Positions 1 through 9,989 of a DNA stretch of 64,000 nucleotides are shown here, one piece after another (the stretch's first letter is position 1; every line of letters begins with the position of its first letter). The position numbers and the translations under genes are program-made. The notes beneath the pieces are model-generated. The model had not been told where the DNA came from. It was given only the letters and a program-made list of their open reading frames with translations, and did no database searches. The DNA comes from Macrosoma leucophasiata (Eukaryota; Arthropoda; Insecta; Lepidoptera; Hedylidae): contig JAWQUS010000017.1 of assembly GCA_036365455.1 (NCBI GenBank), positions 6,324,001-6,388,000 on the forward strand, in the 5' to 3' direction.

Positions 1-250
1 ACCGCCTGATATGTATAGTCCGTACAATAACAGGCGGTTGCATATTAAACTGTAAAAGCGGCTAAACGCGCGGCTAACCGCTTGTGCGTTAGGACGCTTA
101 ATGTACATTTAAAGTGTGCCTGTGTATGTCACTGGACTCCTCTTAAACGGCTGGACCGATTTGAATGATTTTTTTGTATGCATTTGGGTGGCACCCCGCA
201 TGGTTTAGATTCACAGATCAGTTCGAAAGATGGCGCTGCAGTTGGTATAT
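1..250. repeat. Degenerate dispersed repeat, unclassified
   Basis: No open coding frame is supported. The stretch contains a 'GGCTGGACCGATTTGAATGA' segment and a 'GGTTTAGATTCACAGATCAG' segment, phrases that look like interspersed repeats of lepidopteran genomes. Ends and class cannot be fixed from this copy. Confidence 0.35.
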
Positions 251-347
251 ATTAACATAACATAATACACATTTATTTATAGATATAGGTTATATATGTA
301 TACTAATTCTGAGGCAATAGGAAATTTGCTGGGACAGCAAGTATATG

Positions 348-826
348 TATATGTATGTATGTATGTATGTATCTTCACGCCAGGTCCCTAACGGGGTAGG
401 CAGAGAGTGCCAGATATCCCGGTCCTGACAAACCTCTCGTGCCTCGTCTACCTTCATCATTCTCTTCATACATGCACGCCGATTTCTAAGACTTTTGACC
501 CCACTATCAGACAGAACTCGATCTATTTGGTCATGGTAGGTCAGTCTTGGTCTTCCTGGGCCTCTGCAACCATCCACATTCGCATTGTAAACAGATATGT
601 TTAGTCATTCGCTCATTCGACATTCTTTCTATATGCTCGAACCATCGGAGCATGCCTTTTTTCATTTTTACACCGATACTATCATTCACACAAAGCCTCT
701 TTCTTACATCTTCATTACGAACGCGATCGGTGAGTGATACACCGCAGATCTTGCGCAAAGATCTCATCTCGACCGCGTTTAACTTACTTTCATGCTCTTT
801 CCTGCATACCCAGCTCTCGCTTCCAT
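348..826 (-). pseudogene. Non-LTR retroelement RT C-terminal fragment (RTE-like), frameshifted
   Basis: On the minus strand the sequence encodes the region C-terminal to a reverse transcriptase domain, beginning YGSESWVCRKEHESKLNAVE and continuing MLRWFEHIERMSNERM. It then shifts frame near 570-600 and resumes with GRPRLTYHDQI, RNRRACMKRMM and DEAREVCQDRDIW. It ends in an ATAC-type microsatellite (GTATGTATGTAT on +) at 348-372, as expected for a LINE whose 3' end carries short tandem repeats. The same segment recurs at 13300, 17964, 36039, 48587, 51412 and 52385. No catalytic RT motif is present, so this is a 5'-truncated dead copy. Assignment to the RTE clade is from general resemblance. Confidence 0.75.
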
Positions 827-1225
827 ATATGTATATATAAATATTTATTATTGTAAACGTTTATTATTAAAAAATATTCCAAATAAGTACACAGTTAAAG
901 ATTTAAGCTGTTGGTAGAAAGTAGGTATTTTAAGTAATTACAGTATAATTTGCAGTATAATTTTACCATTTCATTACTTAATCGAATTTTCATTATAAGT
1001 TTTTTATACTTTTACGAGCACACATAAACTTGAAATGTCTGAGGGAATAGTCTATAAATGTTAAAGTTTATGGTTGATACTGGAAATTCTTATGGTTTAA
1101 ACGACTTGAATTATTTTAAACTGTACTTAGGCGATTGTTCGAAATAACTCGCTATCGAATGAAAGTGTGGTTAACGTAATGGTGAGTTTACACTGCAGGT
1201 CTAAAATAGTGAAGAAAAAATAATA
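827..1225. other. AT-rich stretch with no recognised feature
   Basis: No long open frame, RNA gene or clear repeat boundary was seen here. Confidence 0.4.
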
Positions 1226-1424
1226 GAGAGGCATAACAGAATGCAGAAGCGTCACCACCCCTGAGACCTAAGGTATCATGTATCTGTGATAGTTATTACG
1301 GGGCCATACATTACTTAACCGAAACTTTATAATGTCGAACACTACCATTTAGCGGCAGACAAGTTGGGCAATGCGGCGGTGCCTGCGCCCTCGAGCTTCT
1401 ACATTTGGAACTCTTCCACCGCTA
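1226..1424 (-). repeat. Family R copy, diverged
   Basis: Contains the family landmarks ACTACCATTTAGCGGCA, GCGGTGGTGCCTACGCC-like and CACTCCTGAGGCCTAAGG-like segments in reverse orientation, with many substitutions and no T-run at its left end. Confidence 0.6.
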
Positions 1425-1432
1425 AGAAAATA

Positions 1433-1553
1433 GTGAAATCCCAATAGCACCAGAGATAATAGATAAACACCATTATCTGTGATATCCCCCGACCTGTAGA
1501 TAGAACCCAGGACTCCAGCGTAGCAGTATTGGCCTGCTACTACTGTCTACATA
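1433..1553 (-). repeat. SINE-B fragment, reverse orientation
   Basis: Retains 'AATCCCAATAG', the 'TTATCTGTGATA' core and the reversed tRNA head with 'GAACCCAGGACTCCAGCGTA'. The right-hand (3') part of the element is missing. Confidence 0.6.
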
Positions 1554-1719
1554 GTTGGCTATTACAAGCAAGCAATAAGAAATGAAGTAGATATTAGGCA
1601 TTATGTAGACAAGTCATTTACGCTTCAGAAAGCGTGATAAGAAAAATGATAATCCATATTGTCCATAATGCTGTCTTGCAAACCCCCCGTACTGTTTCTA
1701 TGAAGTTTATTTCTAAACT

Positions 1720-1937
1720 GACGACCCAGTTAGTCCAGCGGTGTGAGATGATCGTTTGATTCTATCCCCGCATATGATATTATATCCCCGCATCGGGACA
1801 ATTATTTGTATGGCCTAATGATATTTGTTTCGGGTCTAGGTGTTTGTGTATGTGTTGTATGTGAACACGGCATACGGTGCGGCACGATACTTATTTATAT
1901 CTAGTATGGGGCTGTGAGTGTAAGCGTATTTAAAAAA
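1720..1937 (+). repeat. SINE-A copy with damaged B box
   Basis: Starts GACGACCCAGTTAGTCCAGC (A-box region). The B-box region is scrambled and partly duplicated: ATCCCCGCAT occurs twice. The tRNA-unrelated body follows (TATTTGTTTCGGGTCTAGGT) up to the terminal GTGAGTGTAAGCGTATTT. Confidence 0.7.
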
Positions 1938-2563
1938 AACTGTTTAAAAAAACTGTCTGATGTGTCACATGTCGGACAACCGATTGGAAGTTCCTCTTCA
2001 ACTTCTAATGAATCACTTTCACAATCCATTGTTTATTTTTTTTAATATGAAAAATAACTTAAACTTCATATACACGAACACGACAAAACAATGTACGCAT
2101 ACACAGCAGACGCCCGCTTCGCGTGGCTTGGCACTGTCGAGAGGGAAAGAGAGAGAACGAATAAGTCGAATCCTATACTCGGCCTGCTCCCTCTCCGAGT
2201 GCTACGCACTATAGCAAAAGTGTCATGAGGATTTTTCGTGACGCTCGCCTAGCCACCTTAGCTAGTGTACCGCGCGATAAGGATCTTCGTTCCAAAAACT
2301 ATTACAAATACTATAACAGAATACTCACTCATTATAACAAGCAAATTTCGCCACAGAAAAATCACGAGGTCAATGTAATTTATCACGCGGGATAAAGATT
2401 TTGTATAAAGAAGTAATTACTTGTCACTTTATTCGTTCGGTCACGGGATTTAATCGTTTTAATCTTGTATCAATTCGATACGTAGGGAGGGACGGACACC
2501 GCCGCCCAATAATAGATGAAAATTCTGCTGCTAATGCAGTCAGTTAAATTTTTGAGATTTTTG
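1938..2563. other. Non-coding stretch with a GC-richer patch
   Basis: No gene was recognised. A patch at about 2100-2240 with CGCTTCGCGTGGCTTGGCAC and GAGAGGGAAAGAGAGAGAAC stands out in composition and may be a repeat remnant. The open frame across it has no recognisable domain. Confidence 0.3.
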
Positions 2564-2833
2564 TCCACCAGTGCGGATAGAGCTCCAGTGAAAAAGCTCG
2601 CGGGCGTAGGCACCACCGCATTACCTAATACTTGCCGCTAAATGGCAGTGTTCAGCACTATCGTGTTGCGGTCAGGTGGTAATGTACGGCCCTGTAATTT
2701 CGGCACAGAGGCATAACACCTTAGGTCTCAGGAGTGGCAACGCATCTGCATTTTGACCAGTGTCTACAGGCTGTAGTCATCACTTCAATGTGAACTGCAT
2801 GCTTGTTTGCTACTCTCATGACTTAAAAAAAAG
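2564..2833 (+). repeat. Family R copy, forward
   Basis: Begins ACCAGTGCGGATAGAGCTCC, runs through CGGGCGTAGGCACCACCGCA and ends in TGACTTAAAAAAAAG. It is close to full length with small internal losses. Confidence 0.7.
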
Positions 2834-2895
2834 TGGAATACTTTCGGCTGAAACACTTTCGGCCGAAACGATGAACAATCTTGCATCAGTGACGA

Positions 2896-3100
2896 TGACG
2901 ACCCGGTTAGTCCAGCGGTGTGAGATGACCGTTTGATTCGAAGGGTCGCGGGTTCGATCCCCGCACCGGGACAAATATTTGTATGGCCTACAGATATTTG
3001 TTTCGGGTTTGGGTGTTTGTGTATGTGTTGTATGTGTACAACGGCACCCACGACACAGGTTTATACCTACTGTGGGGCTGTGAGTGTAAGCGTATTTTAT
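2896..3100 (+). repeat. SINE-A copy, full length (tRNA-derived SINE)
   Basis: The tRNA-like head has an A-box-like TTAGTCCAGCGGTG and a B box GGGTTCGATCCCCGC. These are the two internal RNA polymerase III promoter elements. An unrelated body follows, ending GTGAGTGTAAGCGTATTTTA. The head lacks a complete cloverleaf, so it is a SINE, not a tRNA gene. It sits directly upstream of the LINE remnant at 3145. Confidence 0.8.
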
Positions 3101-3144
3101 TTTATTTATTATTTTTTATCAGTAAAAAATTGCTTCATCTTTGA

Positions 3145-4736
3145 CAGATATTTCAAAACTAAAATTCTACTGCAGCGTAACTTTAGTGGCATAGATAATG
3201 ATCGGTTACTGGAGGATGTCGTGAAAATTGATTGGAGCGTCGTTGACAGTGCGCATGATGTTGATGAAAAAGTCAAACTGTTTAACTCTCTTTTAACGCA
3301 ACTTTTCGACTTGCATGCGCCGCTGCGCCCAGTTCGTGTTAAGCATCTTCTTGCTCCCTGGCTTACTGAGGAAATTAGGTCTTTGATGAAGAAAAGAAAT
3401 ACTGCTAAACGAAGGCACAAACATAATCCATCTGAAATCAACCGAGAATGCTATGTATTATTAAGAAATCGCTGCAACAAAATGTGTAGGGATGCGCAAC
3501 GACGCCATATTCATGCATCTGTTTCTCATGACAACCCAGCAAAAGTGTGGAAATTTCTCAAGTCACTTGGAATTAAATCTCGTAGTACTTCCGCTCCACC
3601 ACTTTGTGGTATTCACATTGATATGTTTAATCAACATTTCTCTTCGACTCCTATTACGAGTATTAACGATGTCAATAAGTTGCACACCCTAAATTCTCTG
3701 TCTTGTTTATGCGCTCCTGACTATCCACCGTTTTGTTTCGAACAATTATCCGATCGTGATGTTAGGAGAACTACCCTGAATATTGATTCGGACGCGGTGG
3801 GAAGTGACATGATCAGTCGGAAAATGATAATTCCTGTCAGATGATTTACTATTCTCTAGCTCACGGATGTTTTCCTTCCGCCTGGAAAGACGCTCATATT
3901 ATCCCCATACCTAAGAAACCTAATCCTAAGTCTCTCCATGATTACCGTCCTATCTCTATACTCCCATTCCTATCTAAAGTCCTTGAGCGTCTTGTCCATC
4001 AACAACTGAGTTATTTTCTTTCCAAAAACAACCTGTTCAACCCCTTTCAATCCGGCTTCCGACCTGGTCATAGCACGGCCACTGCTTTAGTCAAAATTAC
4101 TGAAGATATACTGCGTGGTATGGAAAACCAGCAGATTATAGTTTTAACTCTACTAGACTTCAGTAACGCTTTCAACACTGTTGATCAATTCTCTACGTGG
4201 TGCGATGTCGCTGCTGGCGTCCCACAAGTCGGCGTGTTGTCTCCTTTCCTTTTTTCGATTTTTATTAGTTCAATCAGCAATAATTTAACTTCTCTCTACC
4301 ACTTATATGCAGACGATCTTCAATTCTATACACAATCTGGTCTTGACGGTTTACCTGAAGCTATATTAATTATGAACATTAATCTTAAGAGAATTTCTGA
4401 CTGGAGTAGAGCTTATGGACTTCAGGTAAATCCCATCAAAAGTCAAGCTATCTTAATCGGTAGATCTCAAAATTCAAGTTGATTCGGAAAATTGATTTTG
4501 ATGTGCTCCCGTCTATTTCATTTGATGGTACTGTAATCGAATACTGTGATACTGTTAGAAATCTTGGTGTAATTATGGACAGTTGTTTAACTTGGGCTCC
4601 ACAGATTAGTGAGGTGAGCAAGAAAATGTTTGTTGCTGTAGGTTCTCTGAGAAGATTGCATAATTTCTTACCATATGCCACTAAGGTTACACTTGCTCGA
4701 TCTATCCTTTTCCCTATCTTAGATTATGCTGACATT
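3145..4736 (+). pseudogene. CR1/jockey-superfamily LINE reverse transcriptase, left half, broken
   Basis: Encodes a linker (APWLTEEIRSLMKKRN, KVWKFLKSLGI) followed by reverse transcriptase motifs: DYRPISILPFLSKVLERLV (motifs 1-2), FQSGFRPGHSTATAL, LLDFSNAFNTVD (motif A), GVPQVGVLSPFLFSI (motif B) and YADD at 4306-4317 (motif C). The frame changes at about 3841 and 4480. Roughly 40 residues between motifs A and B are missing at about 4186, judging from family spacing, so the copy cannot be active. It is 5' truncated: no endonuclease or ORF1 is seen, and a SINE lies just upstream. The frame is interrupted after YADI at 4736 and resumes at 6176, with two GC-rich retroelement copies between. CR1 versus jockey placement is uncertain. 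Confidence 0.85.
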
Positions 4737-5373
4737 TTTTTTTACCATGGGAAAATGCGTTACGCATACCCACCCTTGGGGAGAGGGGTGGGTTATGTGG
4801 GACTCCGGAAAAGGACATCCAACTACCCACTAAAACCCCTGAGTGTTCCGACTCGTCCGCCATCAGTGGTGGAGTCACGGGAACGCTATCGCACACATCC
4901 GCGACCCCACCGGCGGCTGCTCGCTGTCGAGCCCTCCTCGGAGCCTTTCGGCTCCAACCAACACTAGTGGCGTACGGAACACGTGCACGCCACCCAGCTT
5001 GGGACCTATCTCCATTTGGGCGACGGACATCCCCTAGTCCGACACCCAAAGGTCCCTGCCCCGACCACTCACAACGCCAGGCGCCCCAAGACGCCCGGGT
5101 GGAGGAGTCTAGGGGCACTCTGTCCGGCCTCGGGGGAGCGGGAGTGACAGGGATCCCTATCTGACGGCGGGACAACCGCTAGGCGGCTGGGGATAGGGTG
5201 CAGGGCAACGATACATCCGTACACCTCTTCCCCAGCCGTCTCCTCACCACAGCAGCGAGTGGCGGGCAGAGCCACGCCAAACGCCGCCCCCTCTCTGGGT
5301 TCCTCTTGGCTTCTCCGGTGTGAGGCCAACCACCGGGTACTGAGCCCCCCCGCCACGACAAAGGCGGAAACCC
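4737..5373 (-). mobile_element. R1-type LINE 3' end, copy 1, nested in the host LINE
   Basis: GC-rich insert in the AT-rich host LINE. The T-run at about 4733-4741 is the poly(A) tail in minus orientation. It shares blocks with copy 2, including the ATCAGTGG and CCAACCAACACTAGTGGCGT regions, CTATCTCCATTTGGGCGACG and GGCGGCTGGGGATAGGGTGC. No RT domain is present; the overlapping open frames are compositional artefacts. R1 assignment rests on copy 2, which shares GGAACACCGCGGGGTT with sequence downstream of an R1-like ORF end at 63.5-64 kb. Confidence 0.6.
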
Positions 5374-6175
5374 TTTTTTTTTTTTTTTTTTTTTTACGCG
5401 GGGAAACCCTCATGGGCACCCGCCGTCTAGGGGAAACGACGGCGGGTAGTGTGAGACTCGTACTCACTAAAACCCCGCGGTGTTCCGACTCTTCCGCCAT
5501 CAGTGGCGGGGTCACGGGAACGCTTACGCACACATCCGCGACCCCGCCGGCGGCTGCTCGCCTCCGAGCCCTCCGCAGGTTGAGCTCTTTGGCTCCAACC
5601 AACACTAGTGGCGTGCGGAACACGTGCACGCCACCCAGCTTGGGACCTATCTCCATTTGGGCGACGGACATCCCCTAGTCCGACACCCAAAGGTCCCTGC
5701 CCCGACCACTCACAACGCCAGGCGTCCCAAGACGCCCGGGTGGAGGAGTCCAGGGGCACTCTGTCCGGCCCCGGGGGAGCGGGAGTGACAGGGATGAACT
5801 GACCTTCAACCGCCCCCCCGCGGCCCCACCACGTCCCTATCGAGCGGCGGGACCACCGCTAGGCGGCTGGGGATAGGGTGCAGGGCAACGACACACCCAT
5901 ACACCTCCTCCCCAGCCGCCTCCCCACCACGTCCCCATCTTACGGCGGGACAACCGCTAGGCGGCTGGGGATAGGGTGCAGGGCAACGATACACCCGTAC
6001 ACCTCTTCCCCAGCCGTCTCCTCACCACAGCAGCGAGTGGCGGGCAGAGCCACGCCAAACGCCGCCCCCTCTCTGGGTTTCTCTTGGCTTCTCCGGTGTG
6101 AGGCCAACCACCGGGTACTGAGCCCCCCCGCCACGACAAGGCGGAAACCCTCGGGGGGGAAAGGCGGAAACCCTA
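5374..6175 (-). mobile_element. R1-type LINE 3' end, copy 2, with internal ~99-bp repeat
   Basis: Begins on + with a T-run at about 5374-5394 (poly(A) tail of a minus-strand insertion). It carries the same blocks as copy 1 and ends at the host LINE junction, where TGCTATCTTGATTTAACC resumes. A segment containing CGCTAGGCGGCTGGGGATAG occurs at about 5179, 5857 and 5956. The last two are about 99 bp apart, a direct repeat inside the element. On the minus strand it contains GGAACACCGCGGGGTTTTAG, matching the last 16 bases of the window. No target-site duplication is evident around the pair. Confidence 0.65.
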
Positions 6176-6687
6176 TGCTATCTTGATTTAACCCAAGAGC
6201 AGCTAAATAAGCTTGAGCGTCTTCAAAATCTGTGTATAAGGTTCGTTTTTTTGTTTTATATCTTTTCCTTTTTCTGCTTTTTTTTTACTGTCCAAATAAA
6301 TATATTTTTCTTTCTTTCTTTCTATTTGGTTTACGTAAATACGATCACATTTCCGAATTTCGTATTCAGCTCAAGTGCCTGCCAATCCGCCTTCGCAGGA
6401 ATACTCACATTCTTCCTCTTCTCTATTGTTTACTTTTCTATCCTAACTCTACTCAATATCTTAAGGAACGCTTTCACTACCTTAGCCTCGCTAACTCCTA
6501 CTTCCTTCGCTCCTCCAACAATCTGCGCTTAAAGATTCCTTCGCATACTTCTCCCTACATCTCTAACTCTTTCACCAATACTGCTATCCGTCTTTGGAAT
6601 GCGTTGCCTTTGGATATTCGTCGAGTTCAAACCCTTGAAACTTTTAAAAAACATTTATATAGGCATTATCTGTCCTTGAATACATAG
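6176..6687 (+). pseudogene. CR1/jockey-superfamily LINE, right half (C-terminal end)
   Basis: Continues the LINE frame interrupted at 4736. CYLDLTQEQLNKLERLQNLC and IRF follow, then after a ~75-bp pyrimidine-rich intrusion at about 6249-6325 come FGLRKYDHISEFR, LPIRLRRNTHILPLLY, NTAIRLWNALPLDIRR and FKKHLYRHYLSLNT with a stop at 6685-6687. 'LWNALPLDIR...FKK...' is a typical C-terminal signature of this LINE superfamily. The pyrimidine tract ends in TTTCTTTCTTTC and breaks the frame. Joining the two halves at 4736/6176 restores a contiguous reading of the family's conserved order, which supports the nesting. Confidence 0.85.
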
Positions 6688-7021
6688 TATTTATCCAATA
6701 ATTACTATGTTTTTATTCTCTTTCTTCTCTATATCATCTATATGTAATATATCGATAATTTTCATAGGTTGCACTAAATACTTATTTAAATATATATTTT
6801 CCTACTTTAATAATATCAGATATATATTATTATCATTATTATTCATGTATATATAAACCGTACACCCCCACATAAGCTTTTATTCTAATTTCTCCTCCAC
6901 TTGGTTGTCTGGAAGAGATCGCTGTTAGCGATAAGACCGCCAATTGTACATAACGTTTTTGTATTCCGTTTCTGTGTTCAGTCTTTGGTGTACAATAAAT
7001 AATATTGTATTGTATTGTATT
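6688..7021 (+). repeat. 3' tail of the CR1/jockey-type LINE
   Basis: AT-rich non-coding sequence after the stop, ending in TATTGTATTGTATTGTATTT. A short tandem repeat as LINE 3' terminus fits this superfamily, which often lacks poly(A). Confidence 0.6.
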
Positions 7022-7320
7022 TCTTGAAGAGATGGCTTTATTGGCACAGCTGATTTATTCTCATTTGTAATTAATGGCACGAGATTTGCCTCAGAGACTA
7101 TTCTTTGAGAAGTCCATAAATGTTGGTTGTTGTATGAAAATTTCAACATGACTGTCTCAATGTGATTGTCATTCATCCATCTCAAACATAATGCAAAATC
7201 AAGGAACGTACCGCGATTAAATTGCTTGTGTATTCCCTCCCTTACAATACTGTGAATTATGTCTTTACACGCCAACAAACAATTAAATTTTGTTGATAAG
7301 ATCTCTACGTAAGCTCGTGT
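7022..7320 (-). pseudogene. Unrecognised open frame, possible exon or gene remnant
   Basis: A minus-strand frame reads about 100 residues, including AYVEILSTKFNCLLACKDII, HKQFNRGTFLDFALCLRWMN and QRIVSEANLVPLI. Its residue mix looks more like protein than random AT-rich DNA. The reading ends in the LINE tail at 7021 and is closed upstream by a stop near 7325. I do not recognise a family, signal peptide or membrane segment. A fragment of a host gene cut by the LINE insertion is one possibility, and chance is another. Confidence 0.2.
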
Positions 7321-7632
7321 TCAGTTTGCATAAGACTGTCTACATGGCAAGTATTATTCCCTGTTGACAACAAATATGTCTTATTATAAGGAAATGAAAA
7401 GTGATAAACTTATTTTGATCTTTGTTTTTATATTATTTCGCAATATACAGTGAATTTTTTTAAAAGAAAAATGGAACTTTATAAACCTGCGAGTTTGAGT
7501 CTATTCTGATCTATTGATATTCAAATACCTAATAACTAAAAAAAAAACTAAACTGATGCATGATTGTTACTACTATTTGTTATTTAGGTATCAATTATTA
7601 ATTTACCATCAATGTGCATGTAAGTTCATAAA

Positions 7633-7913
7633 TTATGTAATGGAAGTGGCAAATAAGCATGCAGTTCACATTGATGTTAAGTGATGACTGCAGCCTATAG
7701 ATACCCACACAAAGACCAGAGGTCAAAATGCAGATGCTTTACCACTTCTGAGGCCTAAGGTATTGTGTCTCTGAGCCGGAAATTCCAGGGCCGTACATTA
7801 CCACCTGACCGGAACACGATAGTGCTGAACACTACCATTTAGCGGCAAGTATATTAGCTAATGCGGTGGTGCCTACTCCCGCGAGCTCCGTCACTGGAGC
7901 TCTACCATCAGTA
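7633..7913 (-). repeat. Family R copy, near full length
   Basis: Runs from TTATGTAATGGAAGTGGC to GGAGCTCTACCATCAGTA. It is reverse oriented with no long T-run. Internal landmarks are intact. Confidence 0.75.
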
Positions 7914-8017
7914 CAAATGCACTGCTCCTATTTTTTTGCATTCAGATTTCTACTTTTATGTAGACATCTATGGGTTTCATTATTCATTATCCATCAATGT
8001 TTGGAGCATTAAAAAAT

Positions 8018-8180
8018 ATGTTACGTAACACAACTTCCTAATTTTCGATCTATCATTACACATAATTGGACAAGCGGAAGCAGCGTTTCAAACTTTGTCA
8101 CTTGGTCACGCGAACCGTCGCTCGATCATTGTGTCGGGCAAGTTTACTCGCAGTTTGTTCGTATTGTTCCTGGGTAATTT
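8018..8180. repeat. Dispersed repeat 'TTACGTAAC/CACGCGAACCGTCG', copy 1
   Basis: Contains ATGTTACGTAACA, GATCTATCATTACACATAAT and CACTTGGTCACGCGAACCGT. Related copies lie at 11262-11540 and 11729-11850. Class unknown; no coding frame is supported. Confidence 0.6.
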
Positions 8181-8233
8181 CATTACTTCTCTCTCAAATT
8201 CTCCAGTTCATATACTATAACATTTTTGGTCTG

Positions 8234-8272
8234 ACTGATGTACTTGTATTCTACCAATACAAGTACATCAGT
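8234..8272. repeat. Perfect 17-bp inverted repeat with 5-nt loop
   Basis: ACTGATGTACTTGTATT at 8234-8250 is exactly complementary to 8256-8272, with loop CTACC. Part of the same arm (AATACAAGTACATCAGT) recurs near 11588-11606, so it belongs to the surrounding repeat. Confidence 0.8.
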
Positions 8273-8316
8273 TGTTGTAGAAATTAAACTTGTTGATTTT
8301 CTCGCGTATACAACAT

Positions 8317-9975
8317 TTTTTTTTTTTTTTTTAGGTCGGGCTTTATGTAGGTGGCCTGTCTCGAGACGGCACTAGTCTACTTCACCGGGCAATCGGCGAG
8401 CGCAGAAGGCGCTCCAGCCTAGCAAAAAAGTTAGCGCAACTGCCTAAGGGTGACCCATGCGGGTCCGTGCCTCGGCTTAGGGCGTTGCGGAGGGACATAT
8501 GAGACATATGCGGTTATGGGCGGTGCAACTTTCGCTCTACTCCATTCGGTTGGTGATAACCGGAATGTCATTGGCCTCGCGGGGCCGGGGATAAGGTCGG
8601 GATCAAGGGCGGGCGCGGCGCGAAACGCGTCGTCGCGTTGTATTGTTGGCGGTTTGTGCAGTGTGATTCTGTAAATGATTGTTCATAGCGGCGATGGCCA
8701 ACGTGGTCTCATCGTCCGGATCTTTTAAGACGTGCCTTGGACGTCTCCTTTTGGCGCGATCAAAAGGAGTGTAAATCGCGGCCGCTCTGACCAGCGGATT
8801 CGGGTGGTGACTCGCCCGGTCGAAATAGCGAGCTGAAGCTCGCTTCATAAACTGCCGGATGGTAGGCATATTTGCGTCAATGTGCAAGTTTTTATTACGT
8901 ACGTACCAAGGCGCGCCTACGGCTCTACGTAAGAATCGATTCTGCAAAGTTTGAAGCTTATGTAATATTGTGTTTTTCGCGTGGGCAAATACCGGGGACG
9001 CGTAACATAGTATGAGCCTTATGCAGGACGTATAGGCACGGAGTTTGTTCCGGGCCGATAGCTTGCTCTTTTTGCTTAATAAACAATGTAATTGGGACAA
9101 CACGAATGCAGCCTTTGCGCGCGCTGCTTTTACATGTGCAGCGAAGGTCAGATGCCGATCAAGCGTCACTCCTAAGTATTTGATTTTGCCCATCCAGGGG
9201 ATGGGCTCGTCAAACATGAGGACTGGGACTACGTTAGGTCTGGGAGCGCGGTCCCGTATAAGGAGTATGGCAGCGCTCTTGCTAGGATTTACCTCTATAC
9301 GCCAGCGGCGGAACCAAGACTCAAGGTCTTTGGCCGCCGCTTGCAGGGCTTTCCTTATGATCTCTGGCTTTCTGCCAGAGACGTAAATAGCAGTGTCGTC
9401 AGCGTACATTGCCACCTGAACGCCGTGGCGGACAGGGATATCGCTAGTGTATAGTGTGAACAGGAGGGGGGAGAGTACGGATCCTTGGGGAACACCGGCT
9501 GTTATGGTGTGACGGTTCGAAAGGGTACCCTCGACTCGATATCGAAAGCCTCTGTCCGACAGAAAATCGCGAATGATGTGCACGATTTGGGTGGGCACTC
9601 CGAGAGTGTACAGCTTATATAATAAGCCGTTGTGCCACACGCGGTCGAACGCTTTAGCGATATCGAAGAAGAGGGCTCCCGTCATAATCTTTCTATCGAA
9701 TTTACTGAGTATATGCTCGGTGATTCGATGTACTTGATGGACACAGGAGTGGCGAGCACGGAACCCGAACTGTTCGTCCGGGATCAAGTGCCGCACTCGG
9801 GTGAAATCTAAGAGTCGAGCGTACACGACGCGCTCGTAAAGTTTACTGAGAGAACTGAGCAGACTTATCGGCCTGGTTGCTCGGCTTACCGGGCTTATTA
9901 AACCCGATAACTGTGGCCTCTTTCCCCCTAATTCGACGATGTTCAGCCTGGTCTTATATAGCTGAGACAGAACAC
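8317..9975 (-). pseudogene. Jockey-clade-like LINE, 5' truncated, RT domain and 3' UTR
   Basis: The minus-strand frame 9826-8603 encodes most of a reverse transcriptase: EQFGFRARHSCVHQVHRITE, FFDIAKAFDRVWHNGLLYKL (motif A), AGVPQGSVLSPLLFTLY (motif B), MYADDTAIYVSG (motif C), the KSAAILL and IKYLGVTLDR motifs and a basic C-terminus RRRVSRRARP. Upstream, RPISLLSSLSKLYERVVYAR and VIGFNKPGKPSN are readable but frame-shifted near 9875, and the element stops at about 9975. After the stop a GC-rich 3' UTR runs to a T-run at about 8317-8334 on +, the poly(A) tail. Endonuclease and ORF1 are absent, so it is immobile, but the 407-codon frame is unbroken and the insertion is fairly recent. A 5'-truncated sister copy is at 33117-33460. 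Confidence 0.9.
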
Positions 9976-9989
9976 AACCCTAGTGCGAT

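Noticed and set aside
2896..3844. 303-codon frame as a single gene
   Set aside because: Its first third is a SINE-A and the rest is a LINE linker region; the initiation codon lies in the SINE by chance.
4714..6187. Many overlapping 60-200-codon frames in the GC-rich block
   Set aside because: They occur on both strands in several frames, have Arg/Pro/Ser-rich compositions typical of GC-rich non-coding DNA, and repeat with the two R1-type 3' units.
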